64,000 bases of DNA from RYN-133 sp963785425 (lineage in GTDB: Bacteria; Actinomycetota; Actinomycetes; Mycobacteriales; Jatrophihabitantaceae). The stretch is from assembly GCA_963785425.1 (NCBI GenBank), contig CAWAVG010000004.1, forward strand, positions 620,001-684,000, given 5' to 3'. This document shows, in pieces, positions 43,821-54,168 of the stretch; the stretch's first letter is position 1, and each line of letters starts with the position of its first letter. The position numbers and the translations under genes are program-made. Below the pieces are notes generated by a model. The model made no database searches and was not told the DNA's origin. It worked only from the letters and a program-made list of their open reading frames with translations.

Positions 43821-45428
43821 GTGGACATCGCCCAGTGGTTCCTGACCGGTTCGCAGCGGGGCAACCCGGCCACCCGGCTCGACAGCCGGCACGCTGACGG
43901 CCTTGCGTGGACGGCGGGCAACGAGGTGGAGCCGTTGATCCACGGCAGGACCTACTTTCCGCAGCTGCTGCGCGCGGTGCGGGCCATGCGGCGCGGTGAC
44001 CTGCTGATGTTCACCGACTGGCGCGGAGATCCCGATCAGCTGCTCGACGGTCCCGGCACCGCGGTCTCACGGGTCTTCGCGGACGCCGCCACGCGCGGAG
44101 TCGTCGTCAAGGGCCTGGTCTGGCGTTCCCATCTCGACCGGTTCTCCTTCAGCGAGCAACAGAACCGCCATCTCGGTGAGGAGATCGAGGCAGCCGGCGG
44201 CGAGTGCCTGCTCGACATGCGGGTGCGTCCCGGCGGCTCGCACCATCAGAAGTTCGTCGTGCTGCGCCATCCCGGACGCGTCGAACTCGACGTCGCATTC
44301 GTGGGCGGGATCGACCTGTGTCACAGCAGGCGCGACGATGCCGACCATCGCGGCGACCGGCAGCGTCAGCCGATGGCCGACGTCTACGGCGCGCATCCGC
44401 CGTGGCACGACGTCCAGCTCGCGATCCGCGGGCCGGCGGTGGGCGACGTCGAGACGGTGTTCCGCGAGCGATGGGAGGACCCGCAGCCGCTGAGCCGCAA
44501 CCCGATCAACCTGGCGAGCATGGCGATCCGGCGCGACGACCGAACGGCCGGCGCGCTGCCCGAGCAGTTGCCCGATCCGCCCGCACGCGGCACGGCCGAC
44601 GTCCAGGTGCTGCGCACGTATCCGGCGCGCCGGCACGGCTACCCGTTCGCGCCCGACGGCGAGCGCAGCGTGGCCCGCGCGTACTCCAAGGTGATCCCGC
44701 AGGCCCGCTCGCTGATCTATCTCGAGGACCAGTACCTGTGGTCGACGGAGATCGTGTCCTGTTTCGCAGAGGCGCTGGCAGCCAATCGGCACCTGCACCT
44801 GATCGCCGTGATCCCGCACCATCCCGATCAGGACGGCCGGTTCTCGCGCCCGCTCAATCTGTTGGGCCGCCATCAGGCGCTCACCGAACTGCACCGCGCC
44901 GGCGGCGGCCGGGTTGCGGTGTACGGCGTCGAGAACCCGGAGGGGTCGCCTGTCTACGTCCACGCGAAGGTCTGCGTCGTCGACGACGTGTGGGCGTCGG
45001 TGGGGTCGGACAACGTGAACCGCCGGTCCTGGACGCACGATTCGGAACTGGCCTGTGCCGTGCTCGACAACGAGCCGGACGAGCGCGCCCCGCGCACCGT
45101 CGACAGCGCAGGCGTCGGCGCGCGGCGATTCGCTCGCGAGCTTCGCCTGCGGCTGGCCCGCGAGCACCTCGATCGCGACGACACCGGCGCGGACGACAGC
45201 GATCTCGTCGACCCTGCCCGGGCGTTCGCGGCCTTCGCCGAGAGCGCGCGGGATCTGCAGGCGTGGCACGACGGCGGCCGCGTCGGCGCGCGCCCGCCCG
45301 GCCGGTTGCGTCCCTACGCCGGCACGCACCTGTCCCCGACCGCGCGTGTGCTCTCGCTCCCGCTCTACCGGATTCTGGTCGATCCCGACGGGCGGCCGCG
45401 GACGATGCGTCGCGCGCACACGTTCTGA
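43821..45428 (+). CDS. Phospholipase D superfamily protein
   Basis: This 535-residue protein has two HKD-type motifs: SHHQKFVVLRHPG (His142, Lys144) followed by AFVGGIDL, and VYVHAKVCVVDDVWASVGSDN (His381, Lys383) followed by NRRSW. The two sites form one active centre that attacks phosphodiesters through a phospho-His. It lacks a clear signal peptide or membrane helix. GTG start at 43821. Substrate could be phospholipid or another diester. Confidence 0.88.
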   Translation: MDIAQWFLTGSQRGNPATRLDSRHADGLAWTAGNEVEPLIHGRTYFPQLLRAVRAMRRGDLLMFTDWRGDPDQLLDGPGTAVSRVFADAATRGVVVKGLVWRSHLDRFSFSEQQNRHLGEEIEAAGGECLLDMRVRPGGSHHQKFVVLRHPGRVELDVAFVGGIDLCHSRRDDADHRGDRQRQPMADVYGAHPPWHDVQLAIRGPAVGDVETVFRERWEDPQPLSRNPINLASMAIRRDDRTAGALPEQLPDPPARGTADVQVLRTYPARRHGYPFAPDGERSVARAYSKVIPQARSLIYLEDQYLWSTEIVSCFAEALAANRHLHLIAVIPHHPDQDGRFSRPLNLLGRHQALTELHRAGGGRVAVYGVENPEGSPVYVHAKVCVVDDVWASVGSDNVNRRSWTHDSELACAVLDNEPDERAPRTVDSAGVGARRFARELRLRLAREHLDRDDTGADDSDLVDPARAFAAFAESARDLQAWHDGGRVGARPPGRLRPYAGTHLSPTARVLSLPLYRILVDPDGRPRTMRRAHTF

Positions 45429-45517
45429 CCGGCCGCGACGGCGGAGCGTCGTTTCACAGCTACCGGGATTAGGGTGGACGCCAACGACGAGGCGAATCGG
45501 AGCCTTTCTCCCGGGGG

Positions 45518-46219
45518 ATGCGTGTGAGCGGGTCCGTGACTTCACCACCGCCCGGCCAGGGTCTGCACTACGACGCGTCGCGTGGCCTGCATTACGACAA
45601 GCCCCGCTGGCGCGGCTGGCAGCACCTGGTGACCTTCGAGGTCGCCCTCGTCGTCGGGACGCTGGTCATCGTCCACGCTCGTGGCGCGACCCACACGACG
45701 GTCGCTGCGATCTACGCGTCCGCGGTCGCCTGCCTGTTCGGCACGAGCGCGCTCTACCACCGCGGTCGCTGGCAGCCCGGTGCGTCCCTGCGTCTGCAGC
45801 GCCTCGACCACCTGATGATCATTTTCTTGATCGCCGGGACAGCGACGCCAGCGATCGTGATCTGCCTGCACGGCACGATCGAGATCGTCGAGCTGACGTT
45901 GCTCTGGGCTCTCGCCGTGTTCGCCGCGGCCTTGCGGCTCGCCAGGTTGCGCGCCCCCGAAGCGTTGGTCGGCGTCATCTACGTCGGCCTCGGTTGGATC
46001 TCCGGGCTGGCGGTCCCGGCGGTGTGGCTGCACGCCGGTGTCGCTCCGGCGGTGCTGCTCATCGTCGGTGGCCTGCTCTACACCGCGGGTGCCATCAGCT
46101 ACCACCGCCGCCGCCCCGACCCGAACCCGGCGGTGTTCGGCTACCACGAGGTGTTCCACACCTACGTCAGCCTCGCGGCCGCCTGCCAGTACGTGGCCAT
46201 CGCCTGCTTCGTGCTCTGA
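45518..46219 (+). CDS. Hemolysin III / PAQR-family membrane protein
   Basis: This 233-residue protein has seven hydrophobic helices. The family markers are present: SALYHRGRW (Ser/His), RLDHLMIIFLIAGTATP, and the final GYHEVFHTYVSLAAACQYVAI with HxxxH. PAQR proteins are putative zinc-dependent ceramidase-like membrane hydrolases. It converges on the cyclopropane-synthase-like gene with 6 bp between stops. Confidence 0.9.
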   Translation: MRVSGSVTSPPPGQGLHYDASRGLHYDKPRWRGWQHLVTFEVALVVGTLVIVHARGATHTTVAAIYASAVACLFGTSALYHRGRWQPGASLRLQRLDHLMIIFLIAGTATPAIVICLHGTIEIVELTLLWALAVFAAALRLARLRAPEALVGVIYVGLGWISGLAVPAVWLHAGVAPAVLLIVGGLLYTAGAISYHRRRPDPNPAVFGYHEVFHTYVSLAAACQYVAIACFVL

Positions 46220-46225
46220 GGGCGC

Positions 46226-47498
46226 TCAGACAGTTCTCGTCAGTGGCATGCCGCTGCGTCCGCGCGCGCTCGTCCTGACCCCGAGCACCTGGTTCACGCC
46301 GATCCGGTTCGCCTGGAACCCCAGCGCCGAGCCGGCGATGTAAAGGCGCCAGATGCGCGCCCGCGCCGCGCTCGACAGGGCCACGGCGCGGTCCCACTCG
46401 CGTTCGAGGTTGGCGAGCCACGCGCGCAGCGTGAGCGTGTAGTGCTCGCGCAGCGACTGGACGTCGCGCACCTCGAAGCCGGCCTCCTCGAGCACCGCCA
46501 CCATCGTGGCCATCGGCACGAGTTCGCCGTCGGGGAACACGTACCTGTCGATGAACGAGGTCTTCGACGGACGCGGACGAGGTCCGGGACGGCGCGAGAT
46601 CGCGTGGTTGAGCAACCTGCCTTCGGGACGCAACAGCCGGTGGAGCGCGGCCGCGTACTCGGGCAACGTGTCGGCACCGACGTGCTCGGCCATGCCGATG
46701 CTCGAGATCGCGTCGTACGGCCCGTCGTCGACCTCGCGGTAGTCCTGCACCCGGACGTCGACAAGATCCGCGACCCCGGCCGCGGCGACGCGCGTGCGCG
46801 CGAAAGCCGCCTGCTCCTGCGACAGCGTGATCGCTACGACCGACGTGCCGTAGTGCTGCGCGGCGTGGAGCGCGAACGTCCCCCAGCCGCAGCCGACATC
46901 GAGAACGCGCATGCCCGCCTGCAGATCGAGCTTGCGGGCGACGAGGTCGCACTTGGCCACCTGCGCGGAGTCGAGCGTCTGCGATTCACCTTCAGGCCAG
47001 TACGCGCACGAGTAGGTCATGGTCGGTCCGAGCAGCAGGCGGTAGAAGTCGTTGCCGACGTCGTAGTGGTGTGCGATCGCGGCTGCGTCGCGCGCCGTGC
47101 TGTGCCGTCGCCCGGCGAGGTGGCTCTCCTCGGCCGGCGGACGGGGCGGGGTGCCGATCAGTCCCAGCCGCACGACCGCCCGGGCGAGCGCACGCACGGT
47201 TGCTGCGTCGACCTGCACGCCCGGGCCCCGACTCCGGCGCGGCGAGTTCGTCGAGCGCGCTCAGCCCGGCCCACAGGTCGCCCTCGATCAGCAGATCGCC
47301 GGACACGTAGGCGCGGGCGAACCCGAGCTCGTTCGGTTGCCACATGATGCGACGCAGAGCGCGCCGGGTGGTGATGTGCACTTGTACCGGCGCATCGGGC
47401 GGCCCGAACTCGCTGCCGTCCCAGCAGCGCAGCCGCACAGGCACCGCGTCGCCCAGAGTCGCACGGACCAGAGGGGCGACGACGTCGGCGGCACTCAC
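46226..47498 (-). pseudogene. Cyclopropane-fatty-acid-synthase-like methyltransferase (frameshifted)
   Basis: From GTG 47498 the frame gives the family N-terminal domain (ITTRRALRRIMWQPNELGFARAY). At 47220-47222 one extra G in a GGGGCCCGGG tract shifts it; from 47218 the next frame continues with HHYDVGNDFYRLLLGPTMTYS, VLDVGCGWGTFALHAA and SIGMAEHVG, intact to the end. The enzymes transfer a methylene group from SAM to membrane acyl chains. Restored length is about 423 residues. It overlaps the acyltransferase by 4 bp. It could be a true pseudogene, or a base-call error. Confidence 0.8.
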
Positions 47499-48148
47499 GT
47501 CCCCGCCTGCGCGCGGAACTCGGCAGCCTTGCGGTTGCGCCCCGGTATCGCCGCGGGCGCCCGGCGCCGGACCTCGGTCATGACCCGCTTCGTCAGCGCG
47601 ATCGCGCTCTCACCGGGTGCCGCCTCGCCCGGGTCGAAGAACTCGACGCGAATGCGCGGACGACGCGGGAACCGCACGATGTCGACGGCTCCCGTCACGC
47701 TCACGCCGAGCACGGTCGTCCCGGGAACGGCCAGTGCGACGCGGCCGGCACCGCTCAACGGACGCAGCGGCCGCCCACGCGAGACGGTTCCCTCGGGGAA
47801 CACTCCGACGCACCGTCCCTCGGCCACGGCGTCGACCGCCGCCGACATCGCGGTGAGATCGCCGCGGCCGCGCTCGATGGGGATCTGGCCCATGTGGTCA
47901 AGCACCCAGCCGACTGCCCTGGGATGCCACAGGGACGACTTGGCCAAGGCATGGATCTGACGCTTTCCCGCAGCGACGCCGACGACCAGTGGATCCCATG
48001 CGCTGTCGTGGTTGACCATGAGCACGACCGGGCCGGTGGCGGGAAGCAGGGACAGACCGACCACGCGTAGCCGTCCCCACCACCTGACGATCGGCGTCGC
48101 GAATGCCATCACGACGCGGTAGGTCACCGATCGGGTGTGGGCGTCCAT
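47495..48148 (-). CDS. PlsC-type acyltransferase
   Basis: This 217-residue protein has the acyltransferase HX4D motif in VNHDSAWDPL and the FPEGTVSRG glycerol-phosphate binding block. It transfers an acyl chain to lysophosphatidate or a related lipid. I chose the ATG at 48148; this overlaps the RsbW-like gene by 25 bp. It ends in a GTGA overlap with the cyclopropane-synthase-like gene, so lipid acylation and modification are linked. Confidence 0.87.
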   Translation of the reverse strand: MDAHTRSVTYRVVMAFATPIVRWWGRLRVVGLSLLPATGPVVLMVNHDSAWDPLVVGVAAGKRQIHALAKSSLWHPRAVGWVLDHMGQIPIERGRGDLTAMSAAVDAVAEGRCVGVFPEGTVSRGRPLRPLSGAGRVALAVPGTTVLGVSVTGAVDIVRFPRRPRIRVEFFDPGEAAPGESAIALTKRVMTEVRRRAPAAIPGRNRKAAEFRAQAGT

Positions 48149-48636
48149 GTGGCCGATGCTCCCACGGGCCCGACGTCGGCCGGCGGGTCGGCCGGGTGCT
48201 CGTCGATCTCGTAACACCAGCTGAGCGGCCCCGCCGGGAATGCCTGCGGCGCGAGGCCGAGATCCGCCCAGACGTCCTTGCCGATCGTGCCGCTGTCGAT
48301 GCCCCACTCACGGGCGACGGTGGCGACCAGAGTGAGGCCCCGGCCGGCGACGGCGTCACGGCCGGCCGACACGATCTGCGGCAATCCGAGTGCGTCGTCG
48401 GACACGGTCACCCGCACGCGGGACCGGTGCACACGCACGGTCACGGCCAGCCGGGCGGCGCCGGCCTGGATCGCGTTGGTCACCAGCTCACTGGCGATCA
48501 GACTCGCGTCGAACTGCACGAATGCGACCCAGTGCGCAGTGCCGACGCGCTGACCGATCGCCTGGGTGACGATCCTGCGGGCGACGGCGGGGGCCGCTGG
48601 TCCCGGACTCAGAGAACGTTCCTCGAACCAGCACAT
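48124..48636 (-). CDS. RsbW-like ATP-binding protein (anti-sigma kinase fold)
   Basis: This 170-residue GHKL protein has an N-box ASLIASELVTNAIQAGA and G1-like SDDALGLP, then AGRGLTLVATVAREWG. Such small ATPases in actinobacteria are anti-sigma or regulatory Ser kinases. No sigma factor or STAS partner adjoins it. The C-terminal tail is Pro/Asp-rich. It is followed, with overlap, by the acyltransferase. Confidence 0.8.
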   Translation of the reverse strand: MCWFEERSLSPGPAAPAVARRIVTQAIGQRVGTAHWVAFVQFDASLIASELVTNAIQAGAARLAVTVRVHRSRVRVTVSDDALGLPQIVSAGRDAVAGRGLTLVATVAREWGIDSGTIGKDVWADLGLAPQAFPAGPLSWCYEIDEHPADPPADVGPVGASATWTPTPDR

Positions 48637-48814
48637 CAGGCTGCCCCGCCGGCGAGGAAGGGACGCGCCGCACCGAAGCCAGGAAAGCCCAGGTAGCTGT
48701 TCACCGGGACGTTTCGCCTCCGACCCACGTTGCGGCGCGTTCCAACCAAACGCCGCCAGGGTCCGGGGCGGACCGGGGTCGCGAATCCGACACCCGATGG
48801 TTCGACGATAGCAC

Positions 48815-48840
48815 CTCGGCGGGCTCGCGAGCCCGCCGAG
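48815..48840. terminator. Perfect 26-bp palindrome, likely terminator
   Basis: CTCGGCGGGCTCG and CGAGCCCGCCGAG are exact complements without loop bases. It lies 1 bp after the stop of the minus-strand ANTAR gene and so probably ends its transcript. The rest of 48637-48814 has no gene and should hold the promoter of the RsbW-like gene. Confidence 0.7.
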
Positions 48841-48841
48841 A

Positions 48842-49597
48842 TCACCCCTGATCCAGCTCGACCGCGGCGATCACGGCGGACGGTGCGAGTGCGCCTGAGG
48901 CAACCGCGCCGGCCACGTCCGACAGCGGCGCCTGCGTCTGGCGGGCGAAACGACGCAGCATCGAGAAGGCGACGTCGACGTCGACCCGCCCGCGCTCCGC
49001 TAGAGCACCCTTGGCCTGTTCGATGACGATCCGGCTGTTGAGCGCGGCCTGCAGCTGCTCGGCGAGCTGCTCGCTCTCACGGATAGTGCGGTGCTGCAGG
49101 ATCGCGATCGTGGCCACGTCCGCGAGTGCCTGACCGAGATCGAGATCGACTCTCGTCAGCGGCGCGGACGTCTGGCGGAACAGGTTGAACGCGCCGATCG
49201 TGTGGTCGCGTAACCGCATCGGAAGCGCGTAGACGGGTCCGAAGCCGATCGTGCGCAGCTCGGCGGCGAACATGGGCCAGCGGGTCCGTTGGTCGTTGAC
49301 GTCCTCGGCCGAGACGGCCTGCCCGGTGCGGAAACAGTCCAGGCACGGGCCCTCGTCGTTCTGCAGTTCGAACAGCTCGAGCACATGCGTCCGCGTCGAC
49401 GAGGCGGCCATCACGCGCAGCCTGCCCTGCTGGTCGGTCAACATGAGACCGGCGGCTGCGAGATCGAGCAGTTCGACGCCGCTGGACACGAGGTCGTCGA
49501 GCAGCTCCACGACGTCGAACCCGGTCACGAGGCTGTCGGCGAGCGTGACGAACTTGCGTCCCAGCAACACTTCTCGCGTCGGATCCCTATCGTTCAT
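48842..49597 (-). CDS. GAF-ANTAR RNA-binding antiterminator-like protein
   Basis: This 251-residue protein has a GAF domain about 15-170 with NDEGPCLDCFRTGQAVSAEDV. The C-terminal ANTAR domain (about 180-240) has NSRIVIEQAKGALAERGRVDVDVAFSMLRRFAR cut by shifts of helix, including the A-K-G and R-x-x-A-R ANTAR core. ANTAR domains bind paired RNA hairpins. ATG at 49597 overlaps the previous stop by 11 bp; ATG at 49624 is possible. Confidence 0.88.
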   Translation of the reverse strand: MNDRDPTREVLLGRKFVTLADSLVTGFDVVELLDDLVSSGVELLDLAAAGLMLTDQQGRLRVMAASSTRTHVLELFELQNDEGPCLDCFRTGQAVSAEDVNDQRTRWPMFAAELRTIGFGPVYALPMRLRDHTIGAFNLFRQTSAPLTRVDLDLGQALADVATIAILQHRTIRESEQLAEQLQAALNSRIVIEQAKGALAERGRVDVDVAFSMLRRFARQTQAPLSDVAGAVASGALAPSAVIAAVELDQG

Positions 49598-50354
49598 CGC
49601 CGTCCAGCCCCCGTCCATCATCATCTAAGCGCAGCCTGCGGGAGACGACCGCCCGGGCCACGTCCTTGAGCGGAAGTCCCTCCGCAAAGGAATATGCCCG
49701 TAATCGGGCAAGTGCCTCCTCGATCGGGACGTTGAGTTGGACCATCACCATGCCCGACGCCTGATGCACCTCGGGTCGGTAGAGGCTGATGTCGTCGTCG
49801 AACTGGGCGGGCTGTGTCACGTGGCCGGGATGGTGGTTCGGCGCAGCGCCGTCTGCAGTGACGCCGTCAGGCCCGGATCCGTTGGCCTGCGCGCTGACGA
49901 CGAACAGCCCGAGCATGGTGTGGGCCGCCGCCCCGGCGAGGTGCAGCGCTCGCGAGATCTCGGCGTCGTGCAGCTGCCCTGCCATGTGTCTGAACAGCGC
50001 GAGCGCTCCGAGGTTGATCGCGCCGATCCGCAGCGGGAAAGCGAAGGCCGCGCACATGTCCCGCTCGGACGCCCGTGCGGAGAAGACCGGCCAGCGACGC
50101 CGCGCGGCGGGGTCGCCGAGATCGGCGGCGAAGGCCGGGCGGCCGTCGCGCGACGCGTCGATGCTCGGCCCCTCGCCGAGTGTCGTCTGATCCTCCTCGA
50201 GTTCGGCGCCGAGCTCGTCGGAGTAGTAGACGCGCGCGTGCTGACGCGTCCGGGTGTCGAGCGTGAGCGTCGCGACGTCCGTGCCGGTCGACTCGGGCGC
50301 GGTACGACAGAGTGCGGTCAGCTGGGCGTCGACATCGCCCTCGATGCTGTTCAT
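49587..50354 (-). CDS. GAF-ANTAR protein, first of a tandem pair
   Basis: This 255-residue protein has a GAF domain about 10-155 (EDQTTLGEGPSIDASRDGRP) and an ANTAR domain at the C-terminus (EVHQASGMVMVQLNVPIEEA, then LARLRAYSFAEGLPLKDVAR). It is co-transcribed with the second ANTAR protein (11-bp overlap). The 232 bp upstream (50355-50586) has no gene; part of it should be the promoter. Confidence 0.87.
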   Translation of the reverse strand: MNSIEGDVDAQLTALCRTAPESTGTDVATLTLDTRTRQHARVYYSDELGAELEEDQTTLGEGPSIDASRDGRPAFAADLGDPAARRRWPVFSARASERDMCAAFAFPLRIGAINLGALALFRHMAGQLHDAEISRALHLAGAAAHTMLGLFVVSAQANGSGPDGVTADGAAPNHHPGHVTQPAQFDDDISLYRPEVHQASGMVMVQLNVPIEEALARLRAYSFAEGLPLKDVARAVVSRRLRLDDDGRGLDGDER

Positions 50355-50586
50355 GTCAGGTCACCCCCCGTCAGTGGGTCAGAGAGTGTCCCGTACTCGA
50401 CGCGGGTGATCGGCGTAGGCAGGCAGGAGGCGCACCGGAGAATCGGGCCAACTCGTGCCTCACCCTACGTCACCGGTGCGATCCGCGGAGCGTCGTGCGG
50501 CGCAGCGCGTCGCGAGGTACGCCCGCCCGGCGGCGCCGATCCTGCGACCGCCGACGCCGTGCTCAGTGCCTCTGCACGGTCGGTTC

Positions 50587-51084
50587 TCAGAGCAGCCCGC
50601 GGACGAAGGCGGCCTGGCCGACGTGCTGCATGTCGTCGTTCACGACGCTGACGAGGCGCACGCCGAGCGTGACCGGTGGGTCCCAGTCCTCGTCGACGAC
50701 GCGATCGAGGTCGGCATGGGTGAGGGTCGCGACGTAAGCGAGCGTCCGCTCGTGGACGGCATCGTGGTAGCCGGCGAGCAGCGGTGCGGACGCGCGGACG
50801 GCCGCGACCTCGTCCGGACCGTGCCCGTAGCCGTGATCGTGCGGCTCCAGCGGCAGCCCGAAGCGTTGCTGCCAGCCGTCGGCGAGCCAGACCTGCTCAT
50901 GATCGGCGACTCCGGCGACGTGGTCGTCCTGGATGCGGGTCAGATGCCAGACGAGCCAGGCGATCGAGTTGGCCCGCCCGTCGACGCGGTCCACGAGCTG
51001 GGCGTCGGTCAGGCCGTCGACCACGTTGTGCACCGACCGCTTGATGCGGTCGAAGGCGTCGGTCAGGAGCTCGGCTTCGTTCAT
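50587..51084 (-). CDS. DinB/mycothiol-maleylpyruvate-isomerase-like protein (DUF664)
   Basis: This 165-residue four-helix DinB-fold protein has the metal-ligand His pattern: WLVWHLTRIQDDH early and NDDMQHVGQAAFVRG at the end. In actinobacteria these proteins often use mycothiol in detoxification or transfer reactions. It overlaps the upstream TetR gene by 4 bp. It lies next to the paa genes, which make reactive CoA epoxides; a detoxifying role is only inference. Confidence 0.8.
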   Translation of the reverse strand: MNEAELLTDAFDRIKRSVHNVVDGLTDAQLVDRVDGRANSIAWLVWHLTRIQDDHVAGVADHEQVWLADGWQQRFGLPLEPHDHGYGHGPDEVAAVRASAPLLAGYHDAVHERTLAYVATLTHADLDRVVDEDWDPPVTLGVRLVSVVNDDMQHVGQAAFVRGLL

Positions 51085-51671
51085 CGTCCGTCCTCTCGCG
51101 TGCGCAACCCGTGGAACGCGACGGCGCAGACCGCGTCAGCGAGGTCGGAGTGCGCCGGTCGGTACCACTCGATCAACGAGTTCACCATGCCGAACAGCAG
51201 CCGGGCCGTGGTCGCCGGGTCGACATCGGGACGGATGTCGCCGTCGGCCTCGGCCTGGCGGACGAGCCCGGCGACGTAGCGGTCGAACTGTCGCCTGCGC
51301 TGCAGCGCGGCGCGTTCGATCTCGGTGTTGCCGCGCGCCCGCAGCAACAACGTCACATAGGGCAGGCGGTCCTGGAGCACCTCGACGCTGGCGCGGACGA
51401 GATGCTCCAGCTTGTCGATCGCGGCAGCGTCGAGCCTCCGGGTGCGCTCGAGCGCGTCGAACAGTCCGTCGAGCGCGCGGTCCATCGCCATCCGCAGGAG
51501 CTCGTCCTTGCTGGTCACGTGGTGGTAGATCGCCGACTTGCTGATGCCCAGCCGTTGCGACAGATCCTCCATCGACGTGCCGTCGTAGCCGCGCTCGTTG
51601 AACACCGTGACCGCGACGGTCAGCAGCGATTCGAGGTCGTATCCGGGGCGGCCGCGCCTGGTCGCCGTCAT
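51081..51671 (-). CDS. TetR-family regulator, probably PaaR (phenylacetate)
   Basis: This 196-residue protein has a TetR helix-turn-helix (FNERGYDGTSMEDLSQRLG, then ISKSAIYHHVTSKDEL) and a long helical ligand domain. ATG at 51671 overlaps the paaI stop (ATGA). Its place, divergent from paaZABCDEK, and the inverted-repeat operator in the gap point to a phenylacetyl-CoA-responsive repressor like PaaR of actinobacteria. The upstream extended frame is rejected. Confidence 0.82.
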   Translation of the reverse strand: MTATRRGRPGYDLESLLTVAVTVFNERGYDGTSMEDLSQRLGISKSAIYHHVTSKDELLRMAMDRALDGLFDALERTRRLDAAAIDKLEHLVRASVEVLQDRLPYVTLLLRARGNTEIERAALQRRRQFDRYVAGLVRQAEADGDIRPDVDPATTARLLFGMVNSLIEWYRPAHSDLADAVCAVAFHGLRTREDGR

Positions 51672-52072
51672 CTCGTTGCAGCCGGTGTGATCGGCCGCGG
51701 AACTCGGCGACGATCTCGTCGCCACGCCGCACGGTGACGTCGTAGATGCCGGTGCGTCCGAACGACGTGCGCAGCGCCGCGGTGGCTACGAGTTCGTCGC
51801 CGAGGCGCGCGGACGTCGACGAAGGTGATGTCGGCGCCGGCCGCCACGGTGGGTGCCGCGACGCTGTTGCAGGCCGCGGCGAAGGCGGTGTCGGCCAGCG
51901 CGAAGACGAGGCCGCCGTGGGCGATCTCGTAGCCGTTGACCATGTCGGTGCGCACGGTCATGCGTGCGGTCGCGCGCCCGTCGCCCCAGGAGTCGACGAC
52001 GATGCCGAGAGCCCGCGACGCCTCGTCCGACGCGATCATCACAGCGACGGGGTCGCCCTGGCGGTCGGGCAC
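51668..52072 (-). pseudogene. paaI: Phenylacetyl-CoA thioesterase PaaI (frameshifted)
   Basis: The hotdog thioesterase opens EASRALGIVVDSWGDGRATA and continues to MVNGYEIAHGGLVFALADTA, where the catalytic region lies. After ADITFVDVRA the correct continuation (LGDELVATAALRTSFGRTG, then IYDVTVRRGDEIVAEFRGRS) is in another frame, a shift at about 51801-51812 in a GCGCGC tract. Near 51680-51700 a second indel is needed to return to the frame with the stop at 51668-51670, which overlaps the regulator start. Start may be GTG 52072 or ATG 52039. PaaI clears stalled CoA thioesters. Confidence 0.75.
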
Positions 52073-52088
52073 CTGGAGAGGATAACCT

Positions 52089-52106
52089 ACCGAACGAACG
52101 GTCAGT
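52089..52106. promoter_or_regulatory. TetR-type operator between paaI and paaZ
   Basis: ACCGAACG-AA-CGGTCAGT is an imperfect inverted repeat (six of eight arm positions match), of the ACCGACCG...CGGTCGGT kind bound by actinobacterial TetR proteins. Its place in the 59-bp divergent gap suggests PaaR controls both sides. Confidence 0.6.
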
Positions 52107-52131
52107 AATTCACTCGAGGAAGTCGGTGGCG

Positions 52132-54167
<2,036 letters not shown>

Positions 54168-54168
<1 letters not shown>

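Noticed and set aside
48787..48841. Coding sequence in the gap before the ANTAR gene
   Set aside because: The frames are short and the region is dominated by the perfect palindrome at 48815-48840.
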